Source: an uncultured Collinsella sp.
GTDB lineage: Bacteria > Actinomycetota > Coriobacteriia > Coriobacteriales > Coriobacteriaceae
Assembly: GCA_900549455.1 (NCBI GenBank)
Contig: UROM01000038.1
Location: 1-14,235, forward strand
DNA: 14,235 nucleotides
Direction of reading: 5' to 3'
Shown: one piece after another, positions 1 to 6,383 of the stretch
Layout of the letters: each line of letters begins with the position of its first letter
How positions within the stretch are numbered: position 1 is the first letter of the stretch
Position numbers and translations under genes: made by a program
Notes under the pieces: model-generated
What the model saw: only the letters and a program-made list of their open reading frames with translations
The model's database searches: none
Told to the model about the DNA's origin: nothing

Positions 1-19
1 GAGACAGGAGGTGCTCTAG

Positions 20-1270
20 ATGACCGATACCGCCGCAACCCGTCCCTACGGCGTCCTGGGCCGTGTGCTGGGCCACAGCTACACCCCAACCATCTACAAA
101 GAGCTCGCTGGGCTTGAGTACGTGCGATTTGAGCGCGAGCCCGAGGATCTTGAAGCCTTTATGACGGGCGACGAGTGGGAAGGTACCAACGTGACCATCC
201 CCTACAAGCGCGCCGTCATGGACTACCTGGACGAGCTGAGTCCCCTGGCCGAGCGCATGGGCAACGTCAACACCATCACGCGCCTGCCCGACGGCCGCCT
301 GCGTGGCGACAATACCGACTACTTCGGTTTTCAGTGCCTGGTCGAGGAGTTGGGCGTTGAGGTTGCCGGCAAAAAGGTCCTCGTGCTCGGCGCCACCGGC
401 GGTGCCGGCACCACGGCCAGCATGGTGCTCGGCGACCTGGGCGCCATCGTCGTGCCCGTCGGCCGCACAAGCGAGGTCAACTACGACAACATCGCACAGC
501 AATCAGATGCCGCGTTGCTCGTCAACTGCACGCCCGCTGGCATGTTCCCCCACTGCCCCGACGCTCCTTGCACGCTCGAAGGCCTCGATGCGCTCGAGGG
601 CGTCATTGACATCGTCTACAACCCTGCCCGCACGGGGCTCATGCTCGAGGCCGAGCTCCGCGGTATCCCCTGCATCGGCGGTCTGCTGATGCTCGTTGCC
701 CAGGCCGCACAGGCCGTCGAGCGCTACACCGGCCAGGTCACCCCGCGCGAGCGCATCCTGGACGTAACGAAGCGGCTATCCCACCGCGAGCAGAACATTG
801 CCCTGATCGGCATGCCGGGTTCGGGCAAGACCCGTGTGGGCGAGCAGATCGCCCTGCTCACAGGTCGCGAGCACATCGACCTGGATCGCGCGCTTGAGGA
901 GCGTCTAGGCATGCCCTGCGCCGACTATATCGTCGAGCGCGGCGAGGCGACCTTCCGCGAGCAGGAGACGGCGGCGCTGGCCGACATCTCCAAGCGCAGC
1001 GGCCTGGTGCTTTCCACGGGTGGCGGCGTGGTCACGCGCGACGAGAACTACCCGCTGCTGCACCAGAACAGCCAGATCGTGATGGTCAACCGTAAGCTTG
1101 ACGAACTCGCCCACAAGGGACGCCCCATCACCGCCCGCGACGGCATCGATAAACTCGCCGAGCAGCGCATGCCGCGCTACCGCGCCTGGGCCGACTACAT
1201 CATCGACTCGCGCGACTGCGCCGCCAACACCGCCCGCGCCGTCCTCGACACCCTCCCACCCGCTCTCTAA
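20..1270 (+). CDS. aroE-aroK: Bifunctional shikimate dehydrogenase / shikimate kinase (AroE-AroK fusion)
   Basis: A 416-residue fusion carrying two steps of the shikimate pathway: NADPH-dependent reduction of 3-dehydroshikimate, then ATP-dependent phosphorylation of shikimate, both cytoplasmic. The dehydrogenase half spans about residues 8-250. It has the substrate-binding start LGHSYTP (18-24), the NVTIPYK motif with the expected catalytic Lys63, NTD with the expected Asp100, and a Rossmann loop GATGGAG (124-130). The kinase half spans about 258-416, with a Walker A loop GMPGSGKT (264-271), DLD (287-289), FRE (312-314), GGG (334-336), the lid around GRPI (367-370) and RMPRYRAWADY (383-393). 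The ATG at 20 is preceded by AGGAGGTG at 6-13 with 6 bases of spacing. aroQ follows 85 bases later, so this is probably the end of an aro operon that began upstream of the window. Separate AroE and AroK proteins are the commoner arrangement; no essential motif appears lost in either half. Confidence 0.95.
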   Translation: MTDTAATRPYGVLGRVLGHSYTPTIYKELAGLEYVRFEREPEDLEAFMTGDEWEGTNVTIPYKRAVMDYLDELSPLAERMGNVNTITRLPDGRLRGDNTDYFGFQCLVEELGVEVAGKKVLVLGATGGAGTTASMVLGDLGAIVVPVGRTSEVNYDNIAQQSDAALLVNCTPAGMFPHCPDAPCTLEGLDALEGVIDIVYNPARTGLMLEAELRGIPCIGGLLMLVAQAAQAVERYTGQVTPRERILDVTKRLSHREQNIALIGMPGSGKTRVGEQIALLTGREHIDLDRALEERLGMPCADYIVERGEATFREQETAALADISKRSGLVLSTGGGVVTRDENYPLLHQNSQIVMVNRKLDELAHKGRPITARDGIDKLAEQRMPRYRAWADYIIDSRDCAANTARAVLDTLPPAL

Positions 1271-1272
1271 CA

Positions 1273-1313
1273 AAGGCCACCACAAAGGGGACAGGCACCT
1301 TTGTGGTGGCCTT
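1273..1313. repeat. Long perfect hairpin with a GGGGACAGGCACC core between aroE-aroK and aroQ
   Basis: Positions 1273-1288 and 1298-1313 form a perfect 16-bp inverted repeat (AAGGCCACCACAAAGG and its complement) around a 9-base loop, beginning 3 bases after the upstream stop codon. No T-run follows, so it does not look like a standard intrinsic terminator and aroQ transcription could pass it. The loop and inner arm read GGGGACAGGCACC. From memory, this string recurs in intergenic palindromes of many bacteria and near REP-associated (Y1) transposases; that link is recalled knowledge, not shown here. It may be a REP-like element, an mRNA-stability hairpin, or both. Confidence 0.7.
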
Positions 1314-1355
1314 CCGTTCCGCCTCACCGCCCGCCCAACCGCAAAGGAAGCAACC

Positions 1356-1793
1356 ATGAAAGCTCTCGTCATCAACGGTCCCAATCTGAACATGCTCGGC
1401 ATTCGCGAGCCAGGCATCTACGGCAGCGATAACTACGACCGCCTGGTCCAGATCTGCCAGGAGGCAGGCGCCGCGCAAGGATTTGACGAGGTCGAGGTCT
1501 TCCAGTCCAACCACGAGGGCAGCATCGTCGACAAGATCCAGGAGGCCTACGGCAAGGTCGACGGCATCGTCATCAACCCGGCTGCCTACACGCACACGAG
1601 CGTGGCCATCCTGGACGCGCTCAAGGCCGTCGCCATCCCCGCAGTGGAAGTCCACATCAGCGCCGTCGAGACGCGCGAGGACTTCCGTCAGGTGAGCTAC
1701 GCCCGCCTGGCCTGCTTCGCGACCATCACCGGCGAAGGCTTGCAAGGCTACGCGCACGCGCTGGAGCTGCTGAGGGAGCGTCTCGAAAAGTAG
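1356..1793 (+). CDS. aroQ: 3-dehydroquinate dehydratase, type II (AroQ)
   Basis: A 145-residue protein of normal length for the small dodecameric type II dehydroquinases, which convert 3-dehydroquinate to 3-dehydroshikimate, the substrate of the AroE half encoded just upstream. Visible family features: the start NGPNLNMLG (7-15), the active-site lid with Arg17 and Tyr22 in IREPGIYG, QSNHEG, the substrate-binding stretch INPAAYTHTS, VEVHIS with the expected catalytic His, and REDFRQ. After HIS the usual Asn is replaced by Ala (HISAVETRE). Many homologues read HLSN there, so this is a modest deviation. The ATG at 1356 is chosen over in-frame starts upstream because AAAGGA at 1343-1348 sits 7 bases before it and homology begins at this Met. 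It is probably cotranscribed with the upstream fusion gene across the hairpin at 1273-1313. Confidence 0.96.
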   Translation: MKALVINGPNLNMLGIREPGIYGSDNYDRLVQICQEAGAAQGFDEVEVFQSNHEGSIVDKIQEAYGKVDGIVINPAAYTHTSVAILDALKAVAIPAVEVHISAVETREDFRQVSYARLACFATITGEGLQGYAHALELLRERLEK

Positions 1794-1833
1794 CCTCACG
1801 AGCAAATCCATCAGCGCGGTTCATACGCTAATA

Positions 1834-1892
1834 ATGCCAGTGCCGCCAGCAGCAACCTCGCTACTGGCGGCGCTTTATTACTGGCATATAAT
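1834..1892 (+). promoter_or_regulatory. Nested inverted repeat ending at a consensus -10 (TATAAT)
   Basis: An outer inverted repeat ATGCCAGT (1834-1841) and ACTGGCAT (1880-1887) encloses the terminator-like stem, and its right arm runs into TATAAT at 1887-1892. This hexamer is about 32 bases before the ATG at 1924 and is well placed as the -10 of the downstream two-gene cassette. No good -35 lies 16-18 bases upstream, because that position is inside the GC-rich stem. Promoter assignment rests on the -10 alone. The outer repeat could be an operator, or simply part of an alternative hairpin. Confidence 0.4.
1839..1874 (+). terminator. Probable terminator hairpin of the aro operon
   Basis: Bases 1839-1849 pair with 1864-1874 over 11 positions, GC-rich with one G-T wobble. 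Two further pairs follow after one mismatch, leaving an 8-base loop. The bases that follow are TTATT, only a weak U-tract. It lies 45 bases after the aroQ stop and just before a new gene, so termination is likely but its efficiency is uncertain. Confidence 0.5.
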
Positions 1893-1923
1893 CGTTGCAG
1901 TCACACAACGTCTGGAGACGCGC

Positions 1924-2373
1924 ATGTTAAGCATCCATCTGGGAGATTACCCCGGTTCCATCTACGATACCGAAACCTATTTTAGGAACTCATACTTGGA
2001 CTCATGGTTCGAAGACCCTATGGCCGCGCAGATCATTAAAAGCGTGGACGGGTCAGAGCTCATCGGCCCCCACAACATCGTAAGCAGGCAGCTGGGCTCG
2101 ATCACCCCACTCGAACTGTCCGGCGGCGTCAAGACGCTATTGCTGGTTCGCAATCTCCCAAATATGGTGTTCAACGCATCCACCTGCGGAGATAACTGTG
2201 CCCGCTGGCTGCTCAAGATTGGCAAAGAGCAGGATGTGCTGGTGACCCTTTACCACATCATGAAGTTCCCTTGGAAGCGTTTTGAGATTCGCATCGATAA
2301 CGATGGCCGCATCGTCAGAAACATGCAGGAGTTTGTCGGCGCCACGAATGACTTTTTGGATGTTGATGAATAA
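1924..2373 (+). CDS. DUF4869-like protein of unknown function
   Basis: A 149-residue soluble protein. It resembles my recollection of the DUF4869 family of gut Firmicutes and Actinobacteria: an N-terminal IHLGDYPGSIYDTETYF, a central ITPLELSGGVKTLLL, the signature FNASTCGDNCARWLLKIG and a C-terminal IDNDGRIV with an acidic tail. No signal peptide, membrane segment or catalytic motif is evident. The family has no assigned biochemical function that I know of. The start at 1924 is preferred over an in-frame ATG at 1834 because GGAG at 1914-1917 lies 6 bases upstream, homology begins there, and 1834 falls inside the hairpin region before the likely -10 box. The stop codon overlaps the next start (TAATG at 2371-2375), which implies translational coupling and joint function with the P-loop ATPase. 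GC content is clearly lower than in the neighbouring aro genes, consistent with acquisition as a cassette. Confidence 0.8.
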   Translation: MLSIHLGDYPGSIYDTETYFRNSYLDSWFEDPMAAQIIKSVDGSELIGPHNIVSRQLGSITPLELSGGVKTLLLVRNLPNMVFNASTCGDNCARWLLKIGKEQDVLVTLYHIMKFPWKRFEIRIDNDGRIVRNMQEFVGATNDFLDVDE

Positions 2374-3374
2374 TGAAGGGGACGCATACCGTCATCGTTG
2401 AGCGCGCAAAGGTCAAATACACACTCACGTTTAAGCGCAATATTTCCTTTATACGCGGCAACAGCGGCACGGGCAAAACGACGCTCATCTCGATGATTCG
2501 CGACTACAACGACCGAGGACGGGAAAGCGGCGTTACACTCAGCTGCGACGTGCCTTGCGAAACGCTTTCCGGAAGACGCTGGGAGCGCGAGCTGTCGATC
2601 ATCGAAGATTCAATTGTCTTTCTAGATGAGGGCAACGAGTTTATCTACTCAAAGGACTTCGCCAAAGCCATCAACGGATCGTCCAACTATTTTGTTCTGA
2701 TATCTCGTCGCGACGCCAACGAACTCCCTTACAGCGTCGACGAGATCCTGAAGCTAGTCAACACCACAAGCAAGACGATCAATGGCCGAAAAAGCGACAG
2801 ACGCTTCTACTCGGTGACTAAACCGCTATATGACCACACGGCAAGCATGCTGTATCAGGACCTTAACGTAGGGTTCGACAATCCCGATGCCGTGATTGTC
2901 GAGGATAGCAAGTCTGGCTATCAATTCTATAGCACCCTTTGCAACCGACTGGGAATCCCCTGCTATACCGCCACCGGCGTAGCGAACCTAAAACGAACGA
3001 TTCACGAATGTCCCGAGCAAAACATCCTTGCCATAGGAGACGGCGCAGCGTTTGGTCCCTACATCGAAAAGGTGCTCGGACAGCGCGTTTACAAGAACGT
3101 TCGCTTGTTCCTCCCTGAATCATTTGAGTGGACGCTTTTGCGGTCTGGCCTCATCCCCAACAACGACATTCCAAAAATCCTCAAGGACCCTTCGAGCTAT
3201 ATCGAAAGCCGCGACTACCTGAGCTGGGAGCGGTTCTTCACTGATGTGTTGGTCAAGTACTCGGCAGACACTCGTTATGCTTACAAAAAGGCGAAGCTCA
3301 ATGAGCAGTACCTGAAGCCGCAAGCAATGGATGCAATCGGGAGCGTCTTACCCGAGTGTTTGAAGGCAGACTAG
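2373..3374 (+). CDS. P-loop ATPase with possible degenerate TOPRIM-like C-terminal region; partner of the DUF4869-like protein
   Basis: A 333-residue soluble protein of unknown function. The N-terminal half is a P-loop NTPase: Walker A GNSGTGKT at residues 29-36, Walker B IVFLDE at 81-86, and a sensor-like strand YFVLISRRD at 106-114. The second half begins VIVEDSKSGYQFY (174-186) and continues to NILAIGDGAAFGPYI (217-231). A hydrophobic strand with an acidic residue, then a second strand with Asp223 followed by a small-residue turn, resembles the TOPRIM layout of OLD-type nucleases. The second Asp of the classical DxD is Ala here, so nuclease activity is not supported by sequence alone. The start overlaps the upstream stop by one base and has no strong ribosome site of its own, indicating coupled translation. 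Alternatives are a nucleotide-dependent regulator or a defence-type ATPase. Confidence is high that this is a real gene with an ATPase domain, low on the second domain. Confidence 0.82.
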   Translation: MKGTHTVIVERAKVKYTLTFKRNISFIRGNSGTGKTTLISMIRDYNDRGRESGVTLSCDVPCETLSGRRWERELSIIEDSIVFLDEGNEFIYSKDFAKAINGSSNYFVLISRRDANELPYSVDEILKLVNTTSKTINGRKSDRRFYSVTKPLYDHTASMLYQDLNVGFDNPDAVIVEDSKSGYQFYSTLCNRLGIPCYTATGVANLKRTIHECPEQNILAIGDGAAFGPYIEKVLGQRVYKNVRLFLPESFEWTLLRSGLIPNNDIPKILKDPSSYIESRDYLSWERFFTDVLVKYSADTRYAYKKAKLNEQYLKPQAMDAIGSVLPECLKAD

Positions 3375-3376
3375 AT

Positions 3377-3411
3377 ACAGTGGGGAGGACCAAGTTGGTC
3401 CTCCCCACTGT
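3377..3411. terminator. Bidirectional terminator between convergent genes
   Basis: A perfect 16-bp stem (3377-3392 with 3396-3411) and 3-base loop lies immediately after the ATPase stop codon and 2 bases past the stop of the minus-strand acyltransferase. The stem core is TGGGGAGGACCA. U-tracts on either side are poor, but stem stability and convergent placement support termination in both directions. Confidence 0.75.
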
Positions 3412-3413
3412 CA

Positions 3414-4401
3414 TTACGCCTTCTTAATCACGTACGCCAATCCAATATCGCAGGCGCAGCGCACGATTGATGCGAAGAGCCACGATGCCGGCAGTGAAAT
3501 AAGCAACGGCATCGTATGCCAAGGGATAAACCAATCAACCGCATGGATTGCGAAGATGGCAAGGCTAACCTGCCCGCAAAACACGAGCCCTCGATCAAAA
3601 GCCCCCAAGATCGGCATGTTCTTCATCTTATCAATCGCCATAGAAACCCAACACACGCAGTAACTGCCAGCGAGAGCGGCAATCGAGGCAATGGCAAAGC
3701 CGTCCACACGACGGCTCGAGAGCTCAAGCCCGCTCAAAGCCGCAAAAACAAGCCAAACAACACCGGAGCCAATAAACAGCAGCGGCTTGTCCACGCTCGG
3801 CTCCAGTCCCCTATGACGCACCGTATAGCCAGCCCACATCAACAGGATGATATAGCAACTCAAATCAAAATCGAGCGGCAGGTAAACACCCAAAAGACGA
3901 GACACGCTCAAACCGCAGAAGGCAATTGCGGTACAGGCAGCACCCTGGTAAACAACCCCAAGCCTGTGTGCGTCAAACAACAGCATCAGAGCATTAAACA
4001 GCAACCGTGACGTAAACAGCGCCGCCAGAAACCATGCCATGCCAACGGCGGCAACGCCAAGCCCAGGCACATCAACGCCAGAGGCAAACACAATCGTCTC
4101 AAGTCCCGCAACCAGCGTATCGCCCGTCAAAGGAGCGCCGCTCATCAAAAAAGTCGGCACCTGCCACGCCAACGCAAGAACCAGATATGGCACCAGAAGA
4201 CGCGGCACCGATCCCCTCAGCAGCTCACGCCACGGCTTAGGCCTGAATGTATACCCGGCAAGAATAAAGAACACCGGCATATGAAAAGAGAAGGTTGCAT
4301 GTCGCAAAGGAGAAGGATTTGGAACAGTGTGCCCCACAATGGACCAAGATAATTGCAATGCCCTTAGCAATATCAATCCAATCGAACCCTTTACTCCCCA
4401 T
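3414..4401 (-). pseudogene. Acyltransferase-3 family membrane protein, frameshifted near the N-terminus
   Basis: A PF01757-type integral membrane O-acyltransferase of about 328 residues if repaired; such enzymes transfer acetyl or similar groups to cell-surface glycans. In one minus-strand frame an ATG at 4401 begins MGSKGFDWIDIAKGIAIILV, the canonical N-terminus of the family, and this frame is lost at about 4342. The rest of the protein continues in another frame with IVGHTVPN (the expected catalytic His in the GH pair), then SFHMPVFFILAGYTF and about ten hydrophobic segments to the stop at 3414. Joining the frames gives the expected K-G-I-x5-x2-G-H spacing if one base of the GG at 4341-4342 is removed. 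AAAGGG about 7 bases upstream of 4401 supports that start. The apparent uninterrupted frame from a GTG at 4406 lacks the family N-terminus. The cause may be a real inactivating insertion or an assembly error. The substrate cannot be told from sequence. Confidence 0.85.
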
Positions 4402-4427
4402 AACACGCCCTTTAAAACTGAAGTAAC

Positions 4428-4460
4428 AAAAAAGCCCAGACCACCAAGGGGTCCAGGCTT
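4428..4460 (-). terminator. Rho-independent terminator of the tRNA-Arg transcript
   Basis: On the minus strand an 11-bp stem (4450-4460 with 4432-4442, two G-T wobbles, 7-base loop) is followed by six T residues (4433 down to 4428). It starts 9 bases beyond the CCA end of the tRNA and is a textbook intrinsic terminator. It probably ends transcripts of the tRNA and of the ABC transporter genes upstream. Confidence 0.9.
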
Positions 4461-4469
4461 AATAAACGA

Positions 4470-4546
4470 TGGTGCTCCATGGCGGATTCGAACCGTCGAC
4501 CTTGGGATTAGAAGTCCCCTGCTCTATCCAACTGAGCTAATGGAGC
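4470..4546 (-). tRNA. tRNA-Arg (anticodon TCT)
   Basis: The minus strand gives a 77-base cloverleaf with encoded CCA (4470-4472). The acceptor stem GCTCCAT pairs with ATGGAGC, the D stem is GCTC/GAGC, and the anticodon loop CTTCTAA has anticodon TCT at 4512-4510, reading AGA (and perhaps AGG) codons. The T loop is TTCGAAT. Two stem mismatches are visible: G-A at the top of the anticodon stem (27-43) and A-C in the T stem. Both are tolerable and the gene looks functional. It lies 52 bases downstream of the exporter ATPase gene on the same strand, followed by its own terminator. Confidence 0.95.
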
Positions 4547-4590
4547 AAATAACCGCACGCTCAACCAAATTAATCAGCCAAGCGGTTGTA

Positions 4591-4596
4591 ATTATA
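4591..4596 (-). promoter_or_regulatory. Possible -10 box for tRNA-Arg
   Basis: Minus-strand TATAAT at 4596-4591 lies 44 bases before the mature tRNA 5' end, just after the stop codon of the ABC ATPase gene. No TTGACA-like -35 is present at 16-18 bases, so read-through from the exporter operon may be the main source of this tRNA. Weak evidence. Confidence 0.3.
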
Positions 4597-4598
4597 AC

Positions 4599-5366
4599 CT
4601 AGTTGAACTGCTCGCGGTACGCCTTGCAGACCTCATTGACCGGGCCGTCCATGCGAAGGTCGCCCTTCTCAATCCAAACGGCACGTTGGCAAATACGCTC
4701 AACCTGCTCCATGGAGTGCGAAACGAACAGAACTGTCACGTCGCCGCTCTGGATAAAGTGCTGGATGCGGGCCTCGCACTTCTGCTGGAAGAACACGTCG
4801 CCGACGGACAGCGTCTCGTCAACGATCAGAATATCAGGCTCGGTAATCGTCGCGATTGCAAAGGCAATGCGCGCTACCATGCCCGAGGAGAAATTCTTTA
4901 GCGGCATGTCAACAAAGTTCTGAAGCTCAGCGAACTCAATAATGCCGTCAAAGTTGGCATCGATGAACTCCTTGGTATATCCGAGCAGAGCGCCGTTCAG
5001 ATAAATGTTCTCACGGGCGGTCAGCTCGGGGTCAAAACCGGCGCCAAGCTCAATCAGAGGAGCAATGTTACCGTGCACCTTAACGCTGCCCTCGCTGGGC
5101 TCGAGCACACCAGCGATAATCTTGAGCATCGTGGATTTGCCGGAGCCGTTGGTGCCGACTAGACCCACAACCTCGCCACGGTGAATATCAAACGAGATAT
5201 GCTTAAGTGCCCTAAACTCCTCAAAGAAGAGTTCGTGCTTGGCAAGCTTAATGAAGTACTCCTTGAGGTTGGTCAGCGACTCGGACGCCATGTTAAAGAT
5301 CATGGTGACGTCGTCGACCTCGACAGCCAGAGGCTGCTCGCTGTAATCAACAAAAGATTCAGTCAT
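4599..5366 (-). CDS. Polysaccharide ABC exporter, ATP-binding protein (Wzt/TagH type)
   Basis: A 255-residue nucleotide-binding subunit that powers export of lipid-linked polysaccharide or teichoic-acid-like polymer across the membrane. From an upstream GTG at 5369, which would add one residue, the motifs are Walker A GTNGSGKS (72-79), NIAPLIELGAGFDPELTARENI (101-122, characteristic of Wzt/TagH/RfbE ATPases), signature FSSGM (160-164), Walker B ILIVDE (180-185), D-loop SVGD and the switch His218. The protein ends soon after the ATPase fold, so it lacks the C-terminal carbohydrate-binding domain of long Wzt proteins, which recognises capped O-antigen chains. Start choice: AGGAG lies 7 bases before the ATG at 5366 but only 4 before the GTG at 5369, so the ATG is preferred. 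The permease gene ends 11 bases upstream, and its stop codon TAA forms part of this ribosome site (TAAGGAG), implying tight coupling. Confidence 0.94.
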   Translation of the reverse strand: MTESFVDYSEQPLAVEVDDVTMIFNMASESLTNLKEYFIKLAKHELFFEEFRALKHISFDIHRGEVVGLVGTNGSGKSTMLKIIAGVLEPSEGSVKVHGNIAPLIELGAGFDPELTARENIYLNGALLGYTKEFIDANFDGIIEFAELQNFVDMPLKNFSSGMVARIAFAIATITEPDILIVDETLSVGDVFFQQKCEARIQHFIQSGDVTVLFVSHSMEQVERICQRAVWIEKGDLRMDGPVNEVCKAYREQFN

Positions 5367-5377
5367 CACAGCACTCC

Positions 5378-6223
5378 TTAGATGTAGAGGATAAATTTGC
5401 GCTCGGACTTATGGAAAACGGTATAGCCAATAACAAGCGCAAGAACCGCCCAAGCAACGCACATACCAAACGTCATAAGCGAGGGCGTCGTCTGGAACAG
5501 AAATATATCGCGCATAAACTGCAGATAGTTGAACATGGGGTTCGCATACATCAAGATACGCACGAGATGCGGCATTTGCGCAATATAGTCAGTCGTCCAG
5601 AAGATGGGCGTAATGTAGGTCCATGCCGTAATGACAACGCTCCATAGATGCATAACGTCGCGGAAAAAGACCGTAAGAGCAGAGAGCATCATGCCCAGGC
5701 CCATGCAGAAGCACATAAGCAGCAGCAGGCAAACCGGCAGCAGAATGAGGTGCCAAGAAGGCATAACGCGGAACCACAGCATGACGATGGCGACGGCGAC
5801 CAGCGAGAAGGCAAAGTTGACCAGCGAGAAGAGCACCTTCTGCACCGGGAAGACCCAGCGGTGCACCTTAACTTTCTTAAGCAGAGGGGCAGCGCCCACG
5901 ATAGACGTCAGGGCCTGGTTCGTAGACTCGGACATGACGGCAAAGGTAATGTTACCCACGATCAAGTACAGCGGGTACATCTCGGGCGTCATTGAGCCAT
6001 TGCGGCCCTGGCCAAAAATCGTCGAGAACACGATGGCCATGACGATCATCATCAGCAACGGATTGAGCACCGACCATGCGACACCCAGAACGCTACGGCG
6101 ATACTTGATCTTAAAATCCTTGGTAACCAGCTGACGAAGGATAAACGCATCCTTCTCAAATTCGTTCTTAGCAAACGTCGCAGGCAGACTGCGAGTTTCT
6201 TGTTGCTTTGTCTGATCCGACAC
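5378..6223 (-). CDS. Polysaccharide ABC exporter, permease (Wzm/TagG type)
   Basis: A 281-residue ABC-2 family membrane protein that forms the channel for the adjacent ATPase. Family features are the N-terminal amphipathic region LRQLVTKDFKIKYRRS, the stretch SVLGVAWSVLNPL just before the first membrane helix, about six hydrophobic segments, the motif FFRDV near residue 187 and a short charged end KSERKFILYI. The start is taken as GTG at 6223 (MSDQTKQQE): AAGGGAG at 6238-6232 lies 8 bases before it, while an upstream in-frame ATG at 6286 would add 21 residues unlike the family and overlap the putative promoter. It is the first gene of the exporter operon and is divergent from the glycosyltransferase at 6384. 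With the Rml genes nearby, the cargo is probably a rhamnose-containing surface polymer (inference). Confidence 0.92.
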   Translation of the reverse strand: MSDQTKQQETRSLPATFAKNEFEKDAFILRQLVTKDFKIKYRRSVLGVAWSVLNPLLMMIVMAIVFSTIFGQGRNGSMTPEMYPLYLIVGNITFAVMSESTNQALTSIVGAAPLLKKVKVHRWVFPVQKVLFSLVNFAFSLVAVAIVMLWFRVMPSWHLILLPVCLLLLMCFCMGLGMMLSALTVFFRDVMHLWSVVITAWTYITPIFWTTDYIAQMPHLVRILMYANPMFNYLQFMRDIFLFQTTPSLMTFGMCVAWAVLALVIGYTVFHKSERKFILYI

Positions 6224-6262
6224 GGATGCAACTCCCTTACTCGTAATCGTTGACAAACGAAC

Positions 6263-6268
6263 AGTATA
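6263..6268 (-). promoter_or_regulatory. Possible -10 box of the exporter operon
   Basis: Minus-strand TATACT at 6268-6263 lies 39 bases before the preferred GTG start at 6223, a normal distance for a -10. No convincing -35 is visible 16-18 bases upstream. The divergent intergenic region 6224-6383 holds no gene. Confidence 0.35.
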
Positions 6269-6324
6269 GACCCGACGGGCGGGCAAACGATTCGCGCAAC
6301 AAAACTGGAGAACTAACCCACATC

Positions 6325-6353
6325 TTAGGATACCCGTCGCAAACGGCTATACT
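6325..6353 (+). promoter_or_regulatory. Probable promoter of the glycosyltransferase gene
   Basis: TATACT at 6348-6353 is preceded, with a 17-base spacer, by TTAGGA at 6325-6330, a partial -35 match. The -10 is 30 bases before the GTG at 6384, leaving a short leader with the ribosome site AAGGAG (6372-6377). Confidence 0.45.
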
Positions 6354-6383
6354 ATCTAAGATTGGATGTATAAGGAGCATTGA

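Noticed and set aside
3414..4490. Prophage or integrative element using tRNA-Arg as attachment site
   Set aside because: The low-GC genes beyond the tRNA 3' end invite this idea, but I found no direct repeat of the tRNA 3' end in the window and no integrase gene.
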